Positions 6,115-9,261 of a stretch of 9,261 nt of DNA are shown in pieces. The notes under the pieces were generated by a model. That model worked only from the letters and a program-made list of their open reading frames with translations, was not told the DNA's origin and ran no database searches. The DNA is from Bacillota bacterium. GTDB taxonomy: Bacteria > Bacillota_A > Clostridia > Lachnospirales > WQUN01. The DNA lies in NCBI GenBank assembly GCA_009786175.1, contig WQTQ01000129.1, positions 1 to 9,261 of the forward strand. Reading direction: 5' to 3'. Both the position numbers and the translations under genes were made by a program. Position 1 is the stretch's first letter. Each line of letters begins with the position of its first letter.

Positions 6115-8836
6115 ACTCCCGTTCTACGCGGATTTTATACTGTGTCTCTGTGGTATGATCCTCCGCTTTTGAATTTAGCACAAGTGTACTGACTTTTTCA
6201 GGGGTTACTGTCCGCCAAACGGTGTCATCAATTAAAACATCGTCAACGTACACTAAGCCGCTGATTTTCCACGGTGTGGCTTTCATTTCAATTTTTTCTG
6301 CGTTTTTCGGTATGAAAAGTGTGTACTCTTTCCCTTCGGAGCTAAAATCCGGTACAAGCCGCCCCCGGCTAAACTCCAGGCTTTTCAAATTTGGGTTAGA
6401 ATCGTAACTGTTAACGCCGTTAGGTTCCCGTGTGTTTACATTAATGCCAAAAATGCCGCCTACAAAATTGTCTTTACTGCCTTCTCTGTGCCGGAATGTC
6501 AGTGAAATATATGGAGTTTTTTGTGTTGCGGCTGTCAAAAATTTATGGGGAATCCGGTGGGTAGAGACATAAAACGGCCCGTCCGTTCCCGTGTCAATTA
6601 CGTTTTCTGTAGCAAAAAATTCGTCGTTAATAAACATATCCCAACAGCGGCCTTTATCGCTTTTGGACAGAGTAAGGCTAAGGTAATTTGCAACACCGGG
6701 TGTTACAGGCAGGTCGTAACTAAACCACCCTTTATGGGCATGACGGTAAGATTTGTTGTTCCACATGCCCGTACTTGAGTTCATGGATTTCATGTTAAAT
6801 TCGCCTTCGTAGGCGTGGTTGTCGAAGCCGGTCAAGTAAGCCGTCGAACCTTCACGGTTACGCAATTCAATTTTTTCTGCCATAATTATTGCCTGAAGTT
6901 CCGGGGAATCAGGCTTTGTCAGCGTCATGTAAAGGCCGTAACGCTCTTTGTACTGTCTGTAGTGCGGTGTGTACACAAGCCTGTCATCCATATCCGTGCC
7001 TTTTAATTTGAACCGGATAAGCCCGTCTTGGGAATCTTCTATACGCACAAGATTTTTGACAATATTCTTCTTCCACTCGTCAACTGACACATCCCCTGTA
7101 ACTTGTATCATGCTTGGGGCATTTGGGTCGCGGACGGCAACAAGTACCATAATGCCGTTAGGGGAAGTTGCGGCCATATTCCAGCTTCCCAAAGCCGCAC
7201 TTAATACAACGGGGCCGTAGCGGAACGCCACAATAGACGGGTTGTCTGCCAATGCGTCCAAAGATACTTCCATGGGGAAGCGCAATTCAATTTTATCCCC
7301 TTTGGTAAAGTTGCTAATTACAATATACCCGCCGCAGACAGTTGGTGTTTCAATTAACCTGCCGTTAATTTTTACTGTTGGGGTACCCGCGCACCAACCT
7401 GGGATGCGAAAATAAAGTTGTGTACCCGGCATAATTGTGCAATCGGAACCGACGGTAAATGTCACTGTGTCGCTGTTGGGCATGTTGGCTGTTTGCAAAA
7501 GCTTTAAACCCCGGGGGGCGTATTCAAAACCGGAGCTGAAATACATATTCACATATACCCGCTCATTATTAGTAAAGTATATAGAGTCGTATAATTTAAC
7601 AAAACTTTCTACCCCGGTTCCCACACAGCACCAAAAACGGTTAAAGCCAAACAGCTTGTTATATCCCGTACTCATTGGCTGGAAGTAGGTTACTGCACCG
7701 GTTTCCGGGTTTTGTGACGATAAAACTACATTTATAAATGCGTTTTCGTAATAATCGGCATACTTTTTGTCATTTGTAACAATGAAAAGTTCCCGGGCAA
7801 GTTTTAGCATGTTGTGCCCGTTGCAAGTCTCGTGGGTATCCTCTCTGTTTATGGTTGCCCCCATTGTATTTGGTGCGTGGAAATGTTCTCGCGCGCTGTT
7901 GCCGCCTGTAACGTACGTATGCCCCGCAAGAACAATGTCAAAAAAATTCTTGGCCGCAAGCAGGTATTTTGGCATGTCGTCCCGCTCTTTTTGTGTAAGC
8001 AGTTTGTAAAACTCCGGCTTTTGCAAAGTAGTGTAGCGTTTCAACGCGCCAATAAATTTGGGAATTTGTGTGTTGGCGTGTTTGCCGGGCAGTACGTCCC
8101 GTCCTTCCGCAAGCGCGTCAAACAGGGATTCTTCGTCGAAGCATTCTGCACAGGCTTTAAACCGCGCGTCCTCGGTAACCCGGTACAACTCGTAAAAAGC
8201 GTCGTTCATGCCGCCATATTCTATGCGCAGTAACTGCTGCCTGTTTTCTTCGCTGTATTGTGAAGCGCGAACATTATAAAAATACTCGCCAAAGCCAACG
8301 GCAACGGCCAGGGCAGATTCGCCCACAGGGCTGTCTGTAACCCGTGTGCTAATGTTTAACAGCCCCGCAAGTACCTTGTGAAGGTTGTACCACGGAACCC
8401 AAACCAGGCCGCTGGTAGGAAGGCCGGTACCGCCGCTCATGTTATCCAACTCGTCCAGCTTGCCGTCACCAAATGGGCCGATGTAGCCCGCCCGGTGCGG
8501 GTACTTTGCCGCGAAAGCGTTCTGGCATTTTTTAAGTTCTTCAACGCATACGGTGATTTTTGCAAGCAATCGCGTTTTTAGATGGCTGTTGTCACTTGCG
8601 TCGTAGGCCATTGCCAGTGCGGACATGTAATGGCCAAACATATGTCCCCGGAAATTGTGCTGCATGGAACGTTCCCAAGTAGGTTCGTCATGCAAACTGT
8701 CGTAAGGCTCCGCCCCTTGCGGGCGCGGCAGTTCCGCTGTTGTGTAAAAATGTGCCAGAAATCTTAATGGCTCTAAATGCAGCAGGTTTTGAATATTTTG
8801 GTACTCGGCATTAAGTAAAAACGGGTCTGTAAGCAT
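6113..8836 (-). CDS. GH127/GH146-type (DUF1680) beta-L-arabinofuranosidase with C-terminal beta-sandwich and cadherin-like modules
   Basis: The 907-aa protein has the DUF1680 (alpha/alpha)6 barrel of beta-L-arabinofuranosidases, which release terminal L-arabinofuranose. Numbering from the chosen start, key segments are QHNFRGHMFGHY (59-70), the glycine-rich GPFGDGKLDELDN (120-132), HANTQIPKFIG (253-263), ETC (E336, C338) and WCCVGTG (C403, C404). In characterised members this Glu and three Cys bind zinc, with one of the paired Cys as nucleophile. CCVGTG rather than CCPPN points more to GH146-like enzymes. Next come a beta-sandwich (about 440-525), a DUF4986-like part (about 595-640) and a DUF6805-like module (about 675-800). 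The end is a cadherin-like domain (about 813-905, LKSLEFSRGRLVPDF). It lacks a signal peptide. GGAGG at 8850-8846 is three bases from the ATG at 8842 but nine from the ATG at 8836, so the second ATG is preferred. The gene converges on GH115 and diverges from the isomerase gene. Confidence 0.92.
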   Translation of the reverse strand: MLTDPFLLNAEYQNIQNLLHLEPLRFLAHFYTTAELPRPQGAEPYDSLHDEPTWERSMQHNFRGHMFGHYMSALAMAYDASDNSHLKTRLLAKITVCVEELKKCQNAFAAKYPHRAGYIGPFGDGKLDELDNMSGGTGLPTSGLVWVPWYNLHKVLAGLLNISTRVTDSPVGESALAVAVGFGEYFYNVRASQYSEENRQQLLRIEYGGMNDAFYELYRVTEDARFKACAECFDEESLFDALAEGRDVLPGKHANTQIPKFIGALKRYTTLQKPEFYKLLTQKERDDMPKYLLAAKNFFDIVLAGHTYVTGGNSAREHFHAPNTMGATINREDTHETCNGHNMLKLARELFIVTNDKKYADYYENAFINVVLSSQNPETGAVTYFQPMSTGYNKLFGFNRFWCCVGTGVESFVKLYDSIYFTNNERVYVNMYFSSGFEYAPRGLKLLQTANMPNSDTVTFTVGSDCTIMPGTQLYFRIPGWCAGTPTVKINGRLIETPTVCGGYIVISNFTKGDKIELRFPMEVSLDALADNPSIVAFRYGPVVLSAALGSWNMAATSPNGIMVLVAVRDPNAPSMIQVTGDVSVDEWKKNIVKNLVRIEDSQDGLIRFKLKGTDMDDRLVYTPHYRQYKERYGLYMTLTKPDSPELQAIIMAEKIELRNREGSTAYLTGFDNHAYEGEFNMKSMNSSTGMWNNKSYRHAHKGWFSYDLPVTPGVANYLSLTLSKSDKGRCWDMFINDEFFATENVIDTGTDGPFYVSTHRIPHKFLTAATQKTPYISLTFRHREGSKDNFVGGIFGINVNTREPNGVNSYDSNPNLKSLEFSRGRLVPDFSSEGKEYTLFIPKNAEKIEMKATPWKISGLVYVDDVLIDDTVWRTVTPEKVSTLVLNSKAEDHTTETQYKIRVERE

Positions 8837-8844
8837 AGTCATTG

Positions 8845-8853
8845 TCCTCCTTT
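8845..8853 (-). promoter_or_regulatory. strong ribosome binding site deciding the arabinofuranosidase start
   Basis: The minus strand reads AAAGGAGGA (8853-8845), a near-perfect Shine-Dalgarno. Two in-frame ATGs follow six bases apart (8842 and 8836). Only the second has normal spacing, nine bases from GGAGG against three for the first, so the protein probably begins MLTDPF. Confidence 0.65.
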
Positions 8854-8899
8854 ATAGTTGGGTGCAGGTTTTTTACATTTTGCCATATGAAGTGGACAC

Positions 8900-8928
8900 T
8901 TGCAATCATATTGTAAAGAATATACAAT
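8900..8928 (+). promoter_or_regulatory. promoter of the isomerase-family gene
   Basis: TTGCAA (8900-8905), a 17-base spacer and TACAAT (8923-8928) match sigma-A consensus well. They would start a transcript near 8935 with a leader of about 80 bases. A minus-strand TACAAT (8915-8910) with a weak TTCACC (8936-8931, 15-base spacer) could serve the divergent arabinofuranosidase gene. Confidence 0.55.
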
Positions 8929-8931
8929 ATG
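8907..8931. promoter_or_regulatory. 9+9 bp dyad, likely operator, shared by the divergent sugar genes
   Basis: CATATTGTA (8907-8915) and TACAATATG (8923-8931) are perfect inverted repeats around AAGAATA. The dyad covers the -10 box of the plus-strand promoter and holds a mirror TACAAT for the minus strand. One bound dimer could thus block both genes. The layout suits a repressor relieved by a pentose or related inducer, but no regulator is visible in the window. Confidence 0.5.
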
Positions 8932-8944
8932 GTGAAGATATAAA

Positions 8945-8958
8945 GCGCGCTTGCGCGC
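8945..8958 (+). other. GC-only hairpin in the isomerase-gene leader
   Basis: GCGCG (8945-8949) can pair with CGCGC (8954-8958) around CTTG, in a stretch of alternating G and C inside an otherwise AT-rich leader. No T-run follows on either strand, so it is not an intrinsic terminator. It may stabilise the 5' end of the mRNA or be a structural leftover. Function is unknown. Confidence 0.35.
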
Positions 8959-9013
8959 GCGTTTCGTAAAGAGCAATTTTTAGTGCAAAATAAAACGTCA
9001 GGAGTGAAACGAA

Positions 9014-9261
9014 ATGAAAAACATCCCCAATGTAAAACTGGGTATTGTAGCCGTTAGCAGAGACTGTTTTCCTATCTCTCTTTCCGCCTCACGCCGCGCT
9101 GCCGTTGTGGCAGAATTGGCTAAACTTAACTTTCCGGTTACGGAAATCAAGACAGCAGTAGAAAACGAAAACGACGCAATGAAAGCCCTTGCAGAGCTTA
9201 AAGACGCGGGCTGTAACGCCCTTGTTGTCTATCTTGGCAACTTTGGCCCCGAAGGCCCCGA
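9014..9261 (+). CDS. L-fucose/L-arabinose isomerase family protein, N-terminal part, cut by the right edge
   Basis: Eighty-two codons are visible, starting at ATG 9014 with AGGAG (9000-9004) nine bases upstream. The opening (NVKLGIVAVSRDCFPISLS, then TAVENENDAMKALAELK and NALVVYLGNFGPEGP) is the Rossmann-like N-terminal domain of the L-fucose/L-arabinose isomerase family. This family interconverts aldoses and ketoses using a metal ion, usually manganese. The metal-binding residues lie in later domains outside the window, so activity and substrate cannot be checked here. Its position, divergent from an enzyme that releases L-arabinose, suggests it handles the free sugar. This is an inference: members annotated this way include proteins of untested specificity, and it could act on fucose or another sugar. 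Confidence 0.85.
   Translation, partial: MKNIPNVKLGIVAVSRDCFPISLSASRRAAVVAELAKLNFPVTEIKTAVENENDAMKALAELKDAGCNALVVYLGNFGPEGP

Noticed and set aside
5848..6192. Plus-strand 114-aa frame across the GH115/arabinofuranosidase junction.
   Set aside because: It is out of frame within GH115, then antisense to the opposite gene, and passes straight through the terminator palindrome.
7814..8233. Plus-strand 139-aa frame inside the arabinofuranosidase gene.
   Set aside because: It is an antisense shadow of a well-supported conserved coding region, with no ribosome site or domain.
1..9261. CRISPR array, tRNA/rRNA genes or a complete insertion sequence.
   Set aside because: No regularly spaced repeats, cloverleaf-like sequences or transposase frames with terminal repeats were seen on either strand.

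Overview
The window looks like part of the chromosome of an anaerobic Bacillota, probably a gut Clostridia member (Lachnospiraceae/Oscillospiraceae-like). This is inferred from AT-rich spacers, strong GGAGG-type ribosome binding sites and the protein families. It rests on reading the sequence, not on a phylogeny. The genetic code is standard, since the intact GH115 gene ends at TGA.

Left part (1-833). A membrane PAP2-family phosphatase lies on the minus strand and runs off the left edge. It has its own promoter. Just upstream is a strong minus-strand intrinsic terminator that closes the transcript of the next gene.

Middle (834-3460). This interval mixes one intact gene of unknown function (444 aa, plus strand) with at least three broken genes. 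They are a GNAT acetyltransferase remnant with a GGA-to-TGA type stop and no N-terminal half, the first ~45 codons of a probable beta-propeller protein, and the C-terminal two thirds of a PhnB-like VOC protein with a cysteine-rich tail. A perfect 10+10 bp dyad sits in the spacer between the acetyltransferase remnant and the 444-aa gene. The broken genes suggest repeated rearrangement or decay next to the sugar locus.

Right part (3461-9261). This is a hemicellulose side-chain locus. A GH115 alpha-glucuronidase (plus) converges on a GH127/GH146-type beta-L-arabinofuranosidase (minus). The 24-bp junction is built on a 40-bp perfect palindrome that contains the GH115 stop codon and acts as a plus-strand terminator. 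Divergent from the arabinofuranosidase, across a 177-bp control region, begins an L-fucose/L-arabinose isomerase-family gene that runs off the right edge. A 9+9 bp dyad in that control region carries a TACAAT hexamer facing each way.

Neither glycosidase has a signal peptide, so both probably act in the cytoplasm on imported oligosaccharides. GH115 would remove (4-O-methyl-)glucuronic acid, the DUF1680 enzyme would release L-arabinose, and the isomerase would pass the free sugar into catabolism. No transporter or dedicated regulator is visible in the window. No tRNA, rRNA, CRISPR array or complete mobile element was seen.
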